Shown: positions 1 through 8,031, counted from the stretch's first letter. The stretch is 43,164 bases of DNA from CAYTCZ01 sp964436315 (GCA_964436315.1 CAYTCZ010000016.1:1-43164), one strand, 5' to 3'. Translations and numbers: made by a program. The notes: a model not told the origin generated them from the sequence alone.

Positions 1-111
1 CCCGACCATTCGCGGCCCGTGAGCCTTGACGGGGCCCGCTCATTCATGGATGACGGGACACGTCTCAGCCCCGCCGATGGTCCACACAGGCGGTCGGCCG
101 CGACTAGCTCT
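1..111. other. Left edge, no confident gene
   Basis: No supported gene lies in this edge segment. On the minus strand an ATG at 47-45 opens a frame that runs off the window (MNERAPSRLTGREWSG), but there is no good ribosome binding site and too little protein to judge. Confidence 0.3.
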
Positions 112-519
112 CTACCCGGCGAGCGATTCCGTCCAGACGAGGGCCGTACCGTCGAGGACGACGGTCCCTTCCTGATTCGAGACCGTCGTCTGGAGCTTCG
201 TGATCGGCTTGTCCTCCCGCGCTTCGAGCACCTCGACGCTGGCCGTAATCTCATCGCCGGGCGATACCGGTGCCTTGAAGCTCCATGCGACGTGAAGGAA
301 CACGCTCCCAGGGCCCGGCAGATCTTCAGCCACGACGGCGTTCAGAAGACCAGTCGTGACGCCACCTTGCACGATGATCTTTCCGAAGCGGCTCTTGGAC
401 GCCAGCTGCTCGTCGTAATGGAGCGGATTGCGGTCTCCTGTCATCTCGGTGAAGAGCTCGATGTCGCGACTTGAAACCTGCCGGGTCCGGCTCGCCTTCT
501 CACCGACTGTTGGCGCCAT
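112..519 (-). CDS. MaoC-like hydratase (hot-dog fold)
   Basis: This 135-residue single hot-dog protein resembles (R)-specific enoyl-CoA hydratases (MaoC/PhaJ type), which hydrate 2-enoyl-CoA in fatty acid or polyester metabolism. The hydratase-2 signature is visible as TGDRNPLHYD, giving the expected catalytic Asp29 and His34, followed by SRFGKIIVQG. The length is normal for a one-domain family member. A strong GAGGAGG ribosome binding site precedes the ATG. The gene lies 19 bp downstream of the AIM24-family gene on the same strand, so the two are probably cotranscribed, although no functional link is known. The physiological substrate cannot be read from sequence. Some relatives are subunits of the mycobacterial FAS-II dehydratase, so a fatty-acid synthesis role is an alternative. 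Confidence 0.85.
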   Translation of the reverse strand: MAPTVGEKASRTRQVSSRDIELFTEMTGDRNPLHYDEQLASKSRFGKIIVQGGVTTGLLNAVVAEDLPGPGSVFLHVAWSFKAPVSPGDEITASVEVLEAREDKPITKLQTTVSNQEGTVVLDGTALVWTESLAG

Positions 520-538
520 TCTGGCCTCCTCGTTTCGT

Positions 539-1213
539 CTACTGCCGCTGGGAAGGGAGCTTCGGAATCAGCCAGGCGACGAAGTGATCAGGGCTCCGCG
601 TCTGCATATAGAAGCGGCCCGGGCCGGTCAGCTTGGCAACGAGCCCCTCACCGCCGACGAGCGTCGTCTTCCAGCCGCCGACCTTGCCGACGTCGTACTG
701 GATCGTTTCGTCGAACGCGACCATGTGTGAGGTATCGACCGTGTACTGCTCGCCCGCGGCCAGGTCGATCGTATGGATTGCCCCGTAGCTCGAAACGAGG
801 ATCGTTCCCGTTCCCGAGCACCGGAGCAGAAACAGTCCTTCTCGCGAGAAGAACGTCTTTGAGCCTCCCCAACTTGTGTCGATCTCGATATCCGGGCTTG
901 CGGCGAGGAATGAGCCCGACTGAACGAGCAGCGTCGAGCCCGTGAGCTCGACGGATGCCATATCACCGGGAAGCGCAGGAGCAACGGTTACCTCGCCTGG
1001 GGCCTCCGCCGTGAACGTGTTGAGGAAGAAGCTTTCGCCGCCGAGGACAGAACGCTTGAAGCCGCTCAGAATCCCGCCGGCCACGTTGGAGTCGACGGCG
1101 ATGGTGTCGGACATGCTGACCATCGCCCCTGCCTCGGCCTGAATCGCATCGCCCTGGTCGAGCTTGACGATCCCCAGGGCATACGCAGGACGGTGCTCGA
1201 TGACGAATTCCAT
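539..1213 (-). CDS. AIM24/TIGR00266-family protein
   Basis: The 224-residue protein belongs to the AIM24 (TIGR00266) family of beta-rich proteins of unknown biochemical role. Typical features are the early QAEAGAMVSMS segment, the GGILSGFKR loop with GGESFFLNTF, and a C-terminal VGGEGLVAKLTGPGRFYMQTRSP stretch seen in family members. There is no signal peptide or membrane segment, so it is probably cytoplasmic or membrane-associated. The GAGGAGGACTC sequence just before the ATG is a good ribosome binding site. It is followed closely by the MaoC-like gene. The family assignment is firm; no reaction can be assigned. Confidence 0.85.
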   Translation of the reverse strand: MEFVIEHRPAYALGIVKLDQGDAIQAEAGAMVSMSDTIAVDSNVAGGILSGFKRSVLGGESFFLNTFTAEAPGEVTVAPALPGDMASVELTGSTLLVQSGSFLAASPDIEIDTSWGGSKTFFSREGLFLLRCSGTGTILVSSYGAIHTIDLAAGEQYTVDTSHMVAFDETIQYDVGKVGGWKTTLVGGEGLVAKLTGPGRFYMQTRSPDHFVAWLIPKLPSQRQ

Positions 1214-1249
1214 GAGTCCTCCTCGATATGAGAGGCCGCTCTATAGCAC

Positions 1250-1633
1250 TTACGGCGGACTTGCTCCCTTGCTGATCCAGTAGTCGTTGAGCGCACCCTG
1301 AACTCTGAAGAACCAGACGAAGTTTCCAATGATCGGCAAGAAGAGCCAAAGGCCCCAGATGCCGCGAACCGGACTGTGCCCGTCGTCCAGGTCTTCGTAC
1401 ATGTACCGAACCTCGGACGGGACGACGAACCAGGTCACGAACGGAATCAGAATCCAGATCACGAGACCGAGCGCACCGCCGATCCCGTTGCCGGAGTAGC
1501 GCTTGATTTCCTCGTGCGCCTTGTAGACCCAGTAGAAGCTGTAGAAGCCGAGCGTCAAGACGAACCAGAGAATCGACAGCCAGACCGAGCGGGTCTCTCC
1601 GACTCGTCCTCGAATCTCCGACTGGTCACTCAT
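1250..1633 (-). CDS. DUF4234 membrane protein
   Basis: This 127-residue protein has a short polar N-terminus with an arginine-rich RGRVGETRSVW stretch. It then has about three hydrophobic segments, near residues 18-36, 53-72 and 92-110. The LSILWFVLTLGFYSFYWVYKAHEEI block is characteristic of DUF4234 proteins, small integral membrane proteins of unknown function. An AGAGGG ribosome binding site precedes the ATG. It lies upstream of the AIM24 gene on the same strand with a 36-bp gap, so cotranscription is possible. Confidence 0.75.
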   Translation of the reverse strand: MSDQSEIRGRVGETRSVWLSILWFVLTLGFYSFYWVYKAHEEIKRYSGNGIGGALGLVIWILIPFVTWFVVPSEVRYMYEDLDDGHSPVRGIWGLWLFLPIIGNFVWFFRVQGALNDYWISKGASPP

Positions 1634-1760
1634 GCTGCCCTCTTGTTACCAACACGAAGCCTCCCCATCATCGAGCGCGCTGTCGGTGCGAGGCTTGCAC
1701 GCCGGCGCTCGCCCGCGCAAGTGCGACGTTCGGATCCGCTCGGCGCGGTGAGGCCAGTGA

Positions 1761-2102
1761 TCAGTCGCTGACGAGGTGCGGGTAGCGTCCCGCGTCGAAG
1801 TCTCGGATGAAGTGCTCGAGCCCGTGTCGAAACTGGATCTTTCGACCGAGTCCGTACGTGTAGTCGACGAAGCTCACACCAATATCGGCAAACGCGTTCT
1901 CGAGGACGCAGGAGCCGTCATTGAACGCTGGCGAGCCGGTCGGCAGCTCGTAGAGCGGATCGGCACCGTACTCGGTCCGGATCCGGTTGATGGTGCGAAG
2001 TACATCGTCGAGCTCCTGTGTCGGATCGCTCGGCCTCGTGGGCTCGGGCGGCGGAACGACGGTCTTGGCTTCGGACTCGGTGGGCAACGCCGACGGTTCC
2101 AT
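1761..2102 (-). CDS. Hypothetical protein
   Basis: A 113-residue protein that I do not recognise. The start is set at the ATG at 2102 because AAGGAG lies about 8 nt upstream; a longer reading from 2135 has no such site. The first ~35 residues are proline- and acid-rich and probably disordered. The rest (LDDVLRTINRIRTEYG through FIRDFDAGRYPHLVSD) looks like a compact mixed alpha/beta domain with many aromatic residues. There is no signal peptide, membrane segment or known motif. It stands alone, facing away from the degraded genes at 2192-2776. Confidence 0.6.
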   Translation of the reverse strand: MEPSALPTESEAKTVVPPPEPTRPSDPTQELDDVLRTINRIRTEYGADPLYELPTGSPAFNDGSCVLENAFADIGVSFVDYTYGLGRKIQFRHGLEHFIRDFDAGRYPHLVSD

Positions 2103-2191
2103 CGAGAATCTCCTTCGGCGAGTGTAGATGATCACGGAAGGTCAATCCGGCCCGCGTCGCTTAGCAGACGCCCGCGCCCAAGAGATCCTGA

Positions 2192-2422
2192 GCCGCCTCG
2201 AAGTCAGTTCACGCCAGAATCCGAGCCACCGTCGTCGATGCCTTCTCGTGCGGTTTTCGGACGCTTGTGCCCGAAGACTGTGTTGGCGACCAGGGAGCCG
2301 ACGCCCACCACGCAAACCTTCGTGACCTGCACCGCCGTTACGCCGAGGTCACAATGTCCGACGACGTGATCGACTATTTCGAGCAGGTCGCAGCTTCGTC
2401 TGACGCTCCCCGATCGGCATGA
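2192..2422 (+). pseudogene. Isochorismatase-family fragment (5' truncated)
   Basis: An open stretch after the in-frame TGA at 2189-2191 encodes about 76 residues resembling the C-terminal third of isochorismatase/ureidoacrylate-type cysteine hydrolases. Recognisable parts are ATVVDAFSCGFRTLVPEDCV (family pattern: T-x-x-D-A-x-x-x-G-[FY], then an ED-C strand) and HHANLRDLHRRYAEV before a final DDVIDYFEQ helix. The N-terminal half, with the catalytic Asp and Lys, is absent; the upstream 90 bases show nothing similar. The stop overlaps the ATG of the next degraded gene (ATGA at 2419-2422), as in a former operon. This is a family match by eye, so moderate confidence. Confidence 0.6.
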
Positions 2423-2776
2423 CACCCGACGCTGAACGCTCGCAAGCTGAGTGGCGGCGCCACTGGGGTGAGCCCGAAACGGTCGGTGAGATCGGAGTTA
2501 CGGTGCTCTTGGGAAAACGAGAGTGTCCGCGTATGGCACCTGGAGCTCGGTCCGGGAGAGACGTCGCCGCTCCATACACACTCGCACCCCTACCTCTTCG
2601 TCGTCCTCGAGAGCGCTCGCACGGTAACTCGGTTCGGCAGCGGCGAACTCTCGGAGGACGAGGATCCTGTCGGCGCTGTGGTATGGGCTGGGCTCGACGA
2701 GGGAACCAGGACGCACACGCTTCGAAACGTCGACTCCAAGCGCTACGTCAATCGCGTAATCGAGCTGCTGAGCTGA
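2419..2776 (+). pseudogene. Cupin-domain protein, frameshifted
   Basis: The 3' part (from about 2513) encodes a small cupin: ENESVRVWHLELGPGE, then the metal-site region PLHTHSHPYLFVVLE and a C-terminal HTLRN strand. Read alone it needs a GTG at 2468 and an odd N-terminus. The frame from ATG 2419, which overlaps the preceding stop, reads ...EIGVTVLL up to the run TTGGGAAAAC near 2511-2520. Removing one G there would join VTVLL to ENESVRVW, the usual cupin N-terminus. I infer one gene of about 118 codons with a +1 indel, either a true mutation or an assembly error. The substrate is unknown. Confidence 0.6.
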
Positions 2777-2796
2777 GCGGGCTCTCGACCGAACTC

Positions 2797-3711
2797 TCAG
2801 GCTCTGATCTCGACCGGCGTCCCAGCCGGAACCAGATCGAAGAGGAGTTCGACCTCTTCGTTGCTCACGCGCAGGCAGCCGTACGAGGCCGCAAGCCCGA
2901 TCGAGCCCGGCTGATTGGTTCCGTGGATGGCGATCGGCCCGCCCTGAGCCCAGCCCTGCAAGACATCCGAGAACGCGCTGATGCCGATGGCTCCGGGGCC
3001 GAACGGGCCGTCAGGCGAAGTCGTCCGAAGCCGTTGGTTCACGTAGTAGTTCCCGGTCGGCGTCGGCGTGCCGGGCGCCCCAATCGCGGCCGTCAGCGTC
3101 AGAACTTTCTCGCCCTCGTCGAAGAGGAGGATCTGTCGCTCCGATAGGTCGATCTCGATCCGAGTCGTGATCGTCTCGATCTGAACGTCCGAGGCCTTGA
3201 CCCAGCCAACGCTACCGTTTGGTTTCACAGGCAGCTGCACGCGATACCAGGTCGGGTCACACGCTCTGTCGACCTGGGCGGCGAGAACGCCGAACATCGT
3301 CGGAAAATCGTTGGCGTTTGCCACCTCAAAGAGGTGCGTCACGTTGGCTCCCGGCCGCTTGTAGGACCGCGTACGCCCGATCGCGATCGCCACGGGGGCC
3401 TCGAAGGGAGTCCGAAGCTTCCGGATCTCGCCGGCCTGGCACACATGCGCGCGGGCGAGCGCGTCGAGCGCCGTGCCCGGGAGGAAGAAGAAATCTCGGA
3501 CTGCCTGAGCCTTTCTTACCTCGCTCGGCAGGACGATGGGCTCCACGACGGGTGCGGGCTCACTCGGCACCGGAACAGGTTCAGCCGGGGTGGCAGCGAC
3601 GGGCGCCGACGGCTCGCCGCCGCGTGAAACAGCGTCGCTCGAGTCGCTGCCCCCGCAGCCGGCAACGATCGCAATGACGAGGAGAAGAGCGAGGGCTCCG
3701 ACGGTCCTCAC
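2797..3711 (-). CDS. L,D-transpeptidase lipoprotein (YkuD domain)
   Basis: The 304-residue protein is predicted to make or remodel 3-3 cross-links, or attach proteins, in peptidoglycan. The N-terminus is a lipoprotein signal with lipobox IVAGC (Cys19), followed by a proline-rich linker to about residue 60. An SH3-like region (about 85-170, ending GSVGWVKASDVQ) precedes the YkuD catalytic domain (about 175-303). The catalytic set is visible as IHGTNQPGS (His263) and SYGCLRVS (Cys279), in the usual H-x(15)-C spacing. The GTG start is supported by a TACTCT box exactly 6 nt upstream, suggesting a leaderless mRNA. It acts outside the cytoplasmic membrane. Confidence 0.9.
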   Translation of the reverse strand: MRTVGALALLLVIAIVAGCGGSDSSDAVSRGGEPSAPVAATPAEPVPVPSEPAPVVEPIVLPSEVRKAQAVRDFFFLPGTALDALARAHVCQAGEIRKLRTPFEAPVAIAIGRTRSYKRPGANVTHLFEVANANDFPTMFGVLAAQVDRACDPTWYRVQLPVKPNGSVGWVKASDVQIETITTRIEIDLSERQILLFDEGEKVLTLTAAIGAPGTPTPTGNYYVNQRLRTTSPDGPFGPGAIGISAFSDVLQGWAQGGPIAIHGTNQPGSIGLAASYGCLRVSNEEVELLFDLVPAGTPVEIRA

Positions 3712-3717
3712 TCGTTC

Positions 3718-3723
3718 AGAGTA
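3718..3723 (-). promoter_or_regulatory. Putative -10 box, leaderless L,D-transpeptidase mRNA
   Basis: On the minus strand TACTCT is followed by 6 nt (GAACGA) and then the GTG start at 3711. That spacing would put transcription start at the first base of the start codon. No clear -35 is seen. Confidence 0.5.
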
Positions 3724-3766
3724 GACGCCGGAGCCCCCACACGCTACGCGCGTGCTGGTAGCTGCC

Positions 3767-4405
3767 CTAGCCGGCAGCCTTGAGGCGCTTCTCGACCTCT
3801 GCCCAGTTCGCGACGTTCCACCACTGCTTCAGGTAGTCAGGACGCCGGTTCTGATACTGGAGGTAGTAGGCGTGCTCCCAGACGTCGATACCGAGAATGG
3901 GCGTCTTCCCATCCGAGAGCGGGCTGTCCTGGTTGGCGGTGGAGGTCACCGAGAGCTCCGAGCCGTCCCAGACGAGCCAGGCCCAGCCGCTCCCAAACCG
4001 GCCGACCGCGGCCGCGGTCACCTTCTCTTGCAGCGACTCATAGGAGCCGAACGCGCCATCGATGGCGGCCGACAGCTCGGTGAGCTTGAACGCGGCCTTG
4101 ATCTGATCCCAGGTGCTTTCGACCTCTGGTCCACCAGGGGTCATGATCTCCCAGAAGAGGGTGTGGTTGGCATGGCCGCCCGCGTTGTTTCGAACCGCGG
4201 TTCGGATGTCCTCCGGAACGTCGTCGAGGTTCCGTAGGACTTCCTCCACAGGCTTGTCGGCCCACTCCGTACCGTCGAGCGCCTTGTTGGCATTGTCGAC
4301 GTACGTCTGATGGTGACGATCGTGGTGGATCCTCATCGTCTGCTCGTCGATATACGGCTCGAGCGCGTTGTAGTCGTACGGCAGCGGTGGAAGCTCGTAG
4401 GCCAT
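3767..4405 (-). CDS. sodA: Superoxide dismutase, Mn type
   Basis: The 212-residue enzyme disproportionates superoxide to oxygen and hydrogen peroxide in the cytoplasm. The four metal ligands are in place: His27 (MRIHHDRHH), His81 (GGHANHTLFW), Asp174 and His178 (GIDVWEHAYY). Gly77 together with Gln159 in TANQDSPL is the pattern typical of manganese rather than iron enzymes; this is a sequence rule, not proof. The length is standard for the Fe/Mn family. There is no signal peptide. A GAGGGGAAAGG ribosome binding site precedes the ATG. It is followed by the transpeptidase gene 55 bp downstream. Confidence 0.95.
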   Translation of the reverse strand: MAYELPPLPYDYNALEPYIDEQTMRIHHDRHHQTYVDNANKALDGTEWADKPVEEVLRNLDDVPEDIRTAVRNNAGGHANHTLFWEIMTPGGPEVESTWDQIKAAFKLTELSAAIDGAFGSYESLQEKVTAAAVGRFGSGWAWLVWDGSELSVTSTANQDSPLSDGKTPILGIDVWEHAYYLQYQNRRPDYLKQWWNVANWAEVEKRLKAAG

Positions 4406-4503
4406 GTCCTTTCCCCTCTCCTATCTCCGACGGTGCGGCAACAGCATTCCACCGATCGCTAGCCCGCGCACGCAGCGGGCCAGATCGGCTGCGTTGAATC
4501 TAT

Positions 4504-4884
4504 CTAGCCGGAGACCTTCTCGGCGTCAGCTTCGGATGCAGCTTCCGGAGCCGGGGCCGGCTCTTCAGGAGCCGAGGGGGCTGGCTGGGCCGGCGCTCGC
4601 CGCCGTGCCGGTTCCTCTGCGCTCGGCGCCGGGGCGGGCTCTGCTGCTTCTTGCTCTTCTGACTCCTCCTCGGGCTTGTCCTCGAGCGAGAAGCCCTCCT
4701 TGAACTCGTCGGGCATGATCTGGGCAGCCTCTTTGAGTTCCTTGGACTGGTCGGTCACGGACTCCTTGAACTCACGCACGCCCCGACCCATCGCCTTGCC
4801 CATTCCAGGGAGGCGCTTCGGCCCGAAGATCAGAAGCAGGACGAGAAAGAGAAGGAGGATCTCCCAAATGCCGATGTTTGGCAT
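4504..4884 (-). CDS. tatA: Twin-arginine translocase subunit TatA
   Basis: The 126-residue protein has the TatA/TatB plan: one N-terminal membrane helix (about residues 4-20), the FGPKRLPGMGKAMG hinge and amphipathic helix, and a disordered tail. FGPKRLP is the conserved hinge, with Phe-Gly as in TatA. The tail (from about residue 65) is rich in Glu, Pro and Ala. With TatC it would form the pore exporting folded proteins; tatC is not in the window. TatB is the alternative, but the charged region is short for TatB. The start codon lies exactly 6 nt after TATCGT, suggesting a leaderless mRNA. Confidence 0.88.
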   Translation of the reverse strand: MPNIGIWEILLLFLVLLLIFGPKRLPGMGKAMGRGVREFKESVTDQSKELKEAAQIMPDEFKEGFSLEDKPEEESEEQEAAEPAPAPSAEEPARRRAPAQPAPSAPEEPAPAPEAASEADAEKVSG

Positions 4885-4890
4885 GCGTCC

Positions 4891-4896
4891 ACGATA
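4891..4896 (-). promoter_or_regulatory. Putative -10 box, leaderless tatA mRNA
   Basis: Minus-strand TATCGT, 6 nt (GGACGC), then the tatA ATG at 4884. This is the same spacing as at six other genes in the window. There is no convincing -35. Confidence 0.5.
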
Positions 4897-5100
4897 GCAC
4901 CCCCGTGCAGACGAGGAAGCAGAGAGCGCAAACCCGTGAAACGGCTACGAGGCCTCGGATGGAGGCGGCGCCGAGGACTCAGGGGAAACGGTGGTCGCTA
5001 CGGGCGGGGCCGTGAACGATCGAATCTTTTCGGCAACCGCCGCCCTGAAGGCCTAGTACCGAAAAGGGGGAAATCGCTGAACGAACGGTCTTACCGGGCG

Positions 5101-5688
5101 CTATTGGATCTGCGTCTCGCAGCTCGAGTGGAAAGTGTCGAAGCCGGGACCGCCGATGCAGACGTCTGTTCCGCCGTCCCCGCGAAGGAAGTCGTTGCCC
5201 GACTCTCCGCGGAGCGTGTCGTTTCCGTTGTTCCCGCGAAGCGAATCGTTCCCAGCACCGCCGTAAACCACGTCGCCGCCGCCGCCGCCAAGTGCGCTGT
5301 CGGCGCCATCGCCCGCAAGAATGACGTCATTTCCGCCGTTTCCGCGCAGCGTGTCTCCGGAACCTCCTCCGAGCAGACAGTCCGACCCGCCCTGTGCCCT
5401 AACGTCATCGACGAGGTTGCTGGCAGTGACGAGCTCTGCGGCGGCCGTCCCGTTGAACGTGCCGCTGCCGGTCACCACCGCAGTCAACGTGATGCTGGCG
5501 CACTCCGGTGGCTTCAGGTCCTCCGCGGTGATCGACGCCGACTGATCGTCGGCGTTGGTGGCCGGGACGGTGTTGGCCGCTGTCAGTGCGATCACAGCGG
5601 AGACTGCGATCACACCCGCCAGTACAACGATGCTCCGCCAGTGGGCGGGCAGCCGTCGCGAGCGACGACGTCTCCTATATCTACTCAC
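5101..5688 (-). CDS. Exported glycine-rich Ca-binding repeat protein
   Basis: A 195-residue protein with an arginine-rich start, one hydrophobic helix (about 17-38) and the signal end AANTVPATNADDQSASIT. A short beta-rich segment follows. From about residue 100 there are seven or eight nonapeptide repeats of the GGxGxDxLxG kind (GGSGDTLRG, GGNDVILAG, NGNDTLRGE and others), as in RTX/hemolysin-type calcium-binding proteins. It ends with a possible Cys pair (VCIGGPGFDTFHSSCE). It is probably extracellular and calcium-folded. The start GTG overlaps the stop of the upstream signal peptidase gene (GTGA), implying coupled translation. The same signal motif occurs in the protein at 7374-7754, so this is a likely substrate of that peptidase. 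Confidence 0.75.
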   Translation of the reverse strand: MSRYRRRRRSRRLPAHWRSIVVLAGVIAVSAVIALTAANTVPATNADDQSASITAEDLKPPECASITLTAVVTGSGTFNGTAAAELVTASNLVDDVRAQGGSDCLLGGGSGDTLRGNGGNDVILAGDGADSALGGGGGDVVYGGAGNDSLRGNNGNDTLRGESGNDFLRGDGGTDVCIGGPGFDTFHSSCETQIQ

Positions 5689-7310
5689 TGTCCTGGGACA
5701 GGTCGCTCGGGCGACGGAGCAGTCGCGGCGCCCGGGGGCCTCTCGGGCTTTGGAGGGGGCGGCTCTCGCGTCTCGTAGCGATACACGACGCCGTCGTCCT
5801 CGACGACAAAAGAGTGCACGCCATCGTGTTCGGCCTCGTGCAGAATCATGCGCTCATAGTGCTCGGCGAGCCGAACCAGCGCCTCCATCGACTCGACGGC
5901 GACCGCGGTCTCGGGGCTCTTTCGAAGCGAAGCCTTGACCGGGATCAGAAGCGCCCCGTATCGCGCCTGAATGAGCGCCGGATCGTGTTCGCTGCGCCGC
6001 TTGCCAAGAAAGACAATCGCGAAGGCAAGCGTGAGAGCGAGCGCTGCCGCCATCGCGATCAGCGTCGCGATTCGGGTCTCCCGAACGGTAAGCTCCAAGC
6101 CGAACGCGCTGAAGGTGGTCGGACTGACGATCGTCCGAGTAACCGCGTCAGTTGGCTCGAGGTCGACCGTGCCGTCACCGAGAGTCGACCCCTCGGGAAT
6201 CTGAACCCGAGAATCGTCGAGCTCGAAGGTGAGACTCGGGCGGAACTCGTCACGGATTTCCTCTCCGCCCACGAGTCCGCTGACCGTCACTTCGGGCACC
6301 ACCGTTAGTCGGTACACCGTTTGGTTCGTGTCGGTAAAGGTTTCGAATCGCTCGATCAGCCGTTGGAACGAACGAAGATCGAGCTCTCCCGTGAGTGTTG
6401 TCGTGGCACCCTCGAATTCCTTTTCAGGAACCAGTTCGAAGGTACGTCTCCAGCCGTCGCCGTCCTCGAGTAGCACGATCATACGAGCCCGGCCGGTCGT
6501 CACGCTCGCGAGGTTCGTGTCAAGGTCGTACGCGAATGAAACCGGGAGCGTGGGGACGAGCCGATGGAAGACCGTGTCGCCGGTCTGAACCGTCGTCCCG
6601 TCGTACAGCGGACTGGCCGGTACGTCGACCTCGTAGCTGAAAGCCCCCGATTGCCGATACAGCTCTCCGGCCTCAACCTCCTCAGACGCGGGGCGGGTGT
6701 GTGCGAAGACCGTCATCGCAGCGAGACCGATCGTGAATGCGGCGAGACCGATCAGCACTGTCTCGGCAACGGCGCCACCCGATGCCGAAGGACCTTCCGC
6801 AGTCGGCGGGTCACTCTTTGCCGCGGACTTCCGCCGGCGGGTCTTGGTTGCCCCGAGACCGCCCAGAAGCAGAATGAGGGTCGCACCGGCCGCGATCACC
6901 GCCGCGTGCCAGGGCGTCTGCGCCCATTCGAGCGCGGACCCTGCATAGGGAACCGTGACCCACAGACTGCCGACCATGTCGCGTTGCGTCGGGAAGCCGG
7001 AGTCGACGAAGTCGTTGGCATCGCCCTTGAGGACGAACGTCTCGCCATCTTCCGCCACGATCCGGTGAATCAGGATTCGGTCGAGCTCTTGATGCCGGTA
7101 TGCAACGACGTCGCCGAGTTCGTATCCGCCTTGCTCGCGAACGATCGCGAGGTCGCCGCGCTCGAGCTTGGGCTCCATGCTCGAGCCAACTACGACCGCG
7201 TACGACGTTGATCCACCGAGCTGGGTCGGAGCGAGGAAGTACCAGGCCGCAAAGAGCGCGAGGAGGACGAGTCCTCCTCCGATCAGTCTCTTGGCGAAGC
7301 GTCTCCTCAT
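5685..7310 (-). CDS. SipW-like signal peptidase I fused to DUF5305-like region
   Basis: The 541-residue membrane protein starts with a helix (about 9-27) and a short S26 peptidase domain. VGSSMEPKLERGDL contains the nucleophile Ser44. ILIHRIVAED contains His82 where most bacterial enzymes have Lys, the ER/SipW/archaeal type. LKGDANDF supplies the conserved Asp region. A second helix follows (about 133-151). Residues ~190-465 form a large extra region bounded by two membrane helices (about 185-205 and 440-460), with an extracytoplasmic beta-rich part resembling DUF5305. The cytoplasmic tail (~470-541) is charged and ends proline-rich. It lies between two genes sharing an AANTVPAT signal end, so it is probably a dedicated processing enzyme. 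The DUF5305 match is by eye. Confidence 0.8.
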   Translation of the reverse strand: MRRRFAKRLIGGGLVLLALFAAWYFLAPTQLGGSTSYAVVVGSSMEPKLERGDLAIVREQGGYELGDVVAYRHQELDRILIHRIVAEDGETFVLKGDANDFVDSGFPTQRDMVGSLWVTVPYAGSALEWAQTPWHAAVIAAGATLILLLGGLGATKTRRRKSAAKSDPPTAEGPSASGGAVAETVLIGLAAFTIGLAAMTVFAHTRPASEEVEAGELYRQSGAFSYEVDVPASPLYDGTTVQTGDTVFHRLVPTLPVSFAYDLDTNLASVTTGRARMIVLLEDGDGWRRTFELVPEKEFEGATTTLTGELDLRSFQRLIERFETFTDTNQTVYRLTVVPEVTVSGLVGGEEIRDEFRPSLTFELDDSRVQIPEGSTLGDGTVDLEPTDAVTRTIVSPTTFSAFGLELTVRETRIATLIAMAAALALTLAFAIVFLGKRRSEHDPALIQARYGALLIPVKASLRKSPETAVAVESMEALVRLAEHYERMILHEAEHDGVHSFVVEDDGVVYRYETREPPPPKPERPPGAATAPSPERPVPGQ

Positions 7311-7373
7311 AGCTCTCCCGTACTTCGCCGGGTCGCGTGGGAATCCCGCGCCACCCGGCGGTGGTCGTTCGAA

Positions 7374-7754
7374 CTACTCGACCGCGACGACTTGGAGTTC
7401 GTCCGCGCTGGCGACGGTCGCCTGCGGAGTGGTCGTGTCACACGACCATGCGAAGCCGGCGCCGTTCGTGCAGCTGTACCACGTGCTGCCGGCAGCCTCG
7501 AGCTTGATCTCCACTGTGCCCGCCGCCGCGTCGAGGTCGAAGTCGACCTGATCGAGGTCGGACGGATCGGTTCCGTTCAGCGTGTAGCTGACGTTGGAGA
7601 CGGTGTATCCAGTGATCGCACCGGCGCCGTCGCCTGCCTTGGTGGCCGGCACCGTGTTCGCCGCGGTGAAGCCATAGACGGCAAACGCAACCACAGCCAC
7701 CAGAACGGCGGCCGTCAAGAATCGGGCCCTTCTCCCCAGTCGTCGCTTTGTCAT
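7374..7754 (-). CDS. Exported beta-rich protein with AANTVPAT signal
   Basis: A 126-residue protein: Lys/Arg-rich start, hydrophobic helix (about 13-30), signal end TAANTVPATKAGDGAGAIT. The ~85-residue mature domain is all beta in character, with two Cys (SCTNGAG...SCDTT) that could form a disulfide. It resembles small exported proteins often found with SipW-like peptidases in actinobacteria, possibly a surface fibre or pilin-like subunit; that role is inferred. It is the first gene of the minus-strand set followed by the signal peptidase (64 bp downstream). TAGGAGG before the ATG is a strong ribosome binding site. The signal end is nearly identical to that of the protein at 5101-5688. Confidence 0.7.
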   Translation of the reverse strand: MTKRRLGRRARFLTAAVLVAVVAFAVYGFTAANTVPATKAGDGAGAITGYTVSNVSYTLNGTDPSDLDQVDFDLDAAAGTVEIKLEAAGSTWYSCTNGAGFAWSCDTTTPQATVASADELQVVAVE

Positions 7755-8031
7755 TGAATCCTCCTAGCCACAGCCGGTTTCTCTTGCCTGTTCACGCAGA
7801 AGCGGCGAGGCCGCATCCGGGACGCGCAGGCGCGCCAATAGCCGCATCGGCGCCTCCAGGCCCGATCGGATCCCCCTTTTGGGGGACGCCTGTCTTCAGC
7901 TGGGTATGGAGAACGTATGAACCCTCGAGCCACTGGCCGGCGGCGGCCTCCCGCCGGGCGAAGCCCGGCTTCACCCACCGCCTGACGACGCTCCACGCCC
8001 AGCAGGAGCGGCAGCCGGCCAGGAAGGCGAG
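7755..8031. other. Intergenic region with hairpins
   Basis: This 277-base gap separates two minus-strand genes. It contains a short C5-TTTT-G5 hairpin (about 7872-7885) and the dispersed 61-bp repeat at 7933-7993. No gene or RNA was recognised. Confidence 0.5.
7933..7993 (+). repeat. Dispersed ~60-bp intergenic repeat, copy 1
   Basis: This copy and the one at 28477-28536 share CTGGCCGG at one end, a GGGCGAAGCCCGGCTTC core and CCGCCTGACGACGCTC at the other end, with only scattered differences. The core is self-complementary (GCGAAGCC/GGCTTC). It starts 39 bases past the stop of the gene at 8032-8367. Confidence 0.7.

Noticed and set aside
5101..5400. DNA tandem repeat or CRISPR array
   Set aside because: The periodicity is the nonapeptide coding repeat of a glycine-rich protein; units are diverged and there are no spacers.
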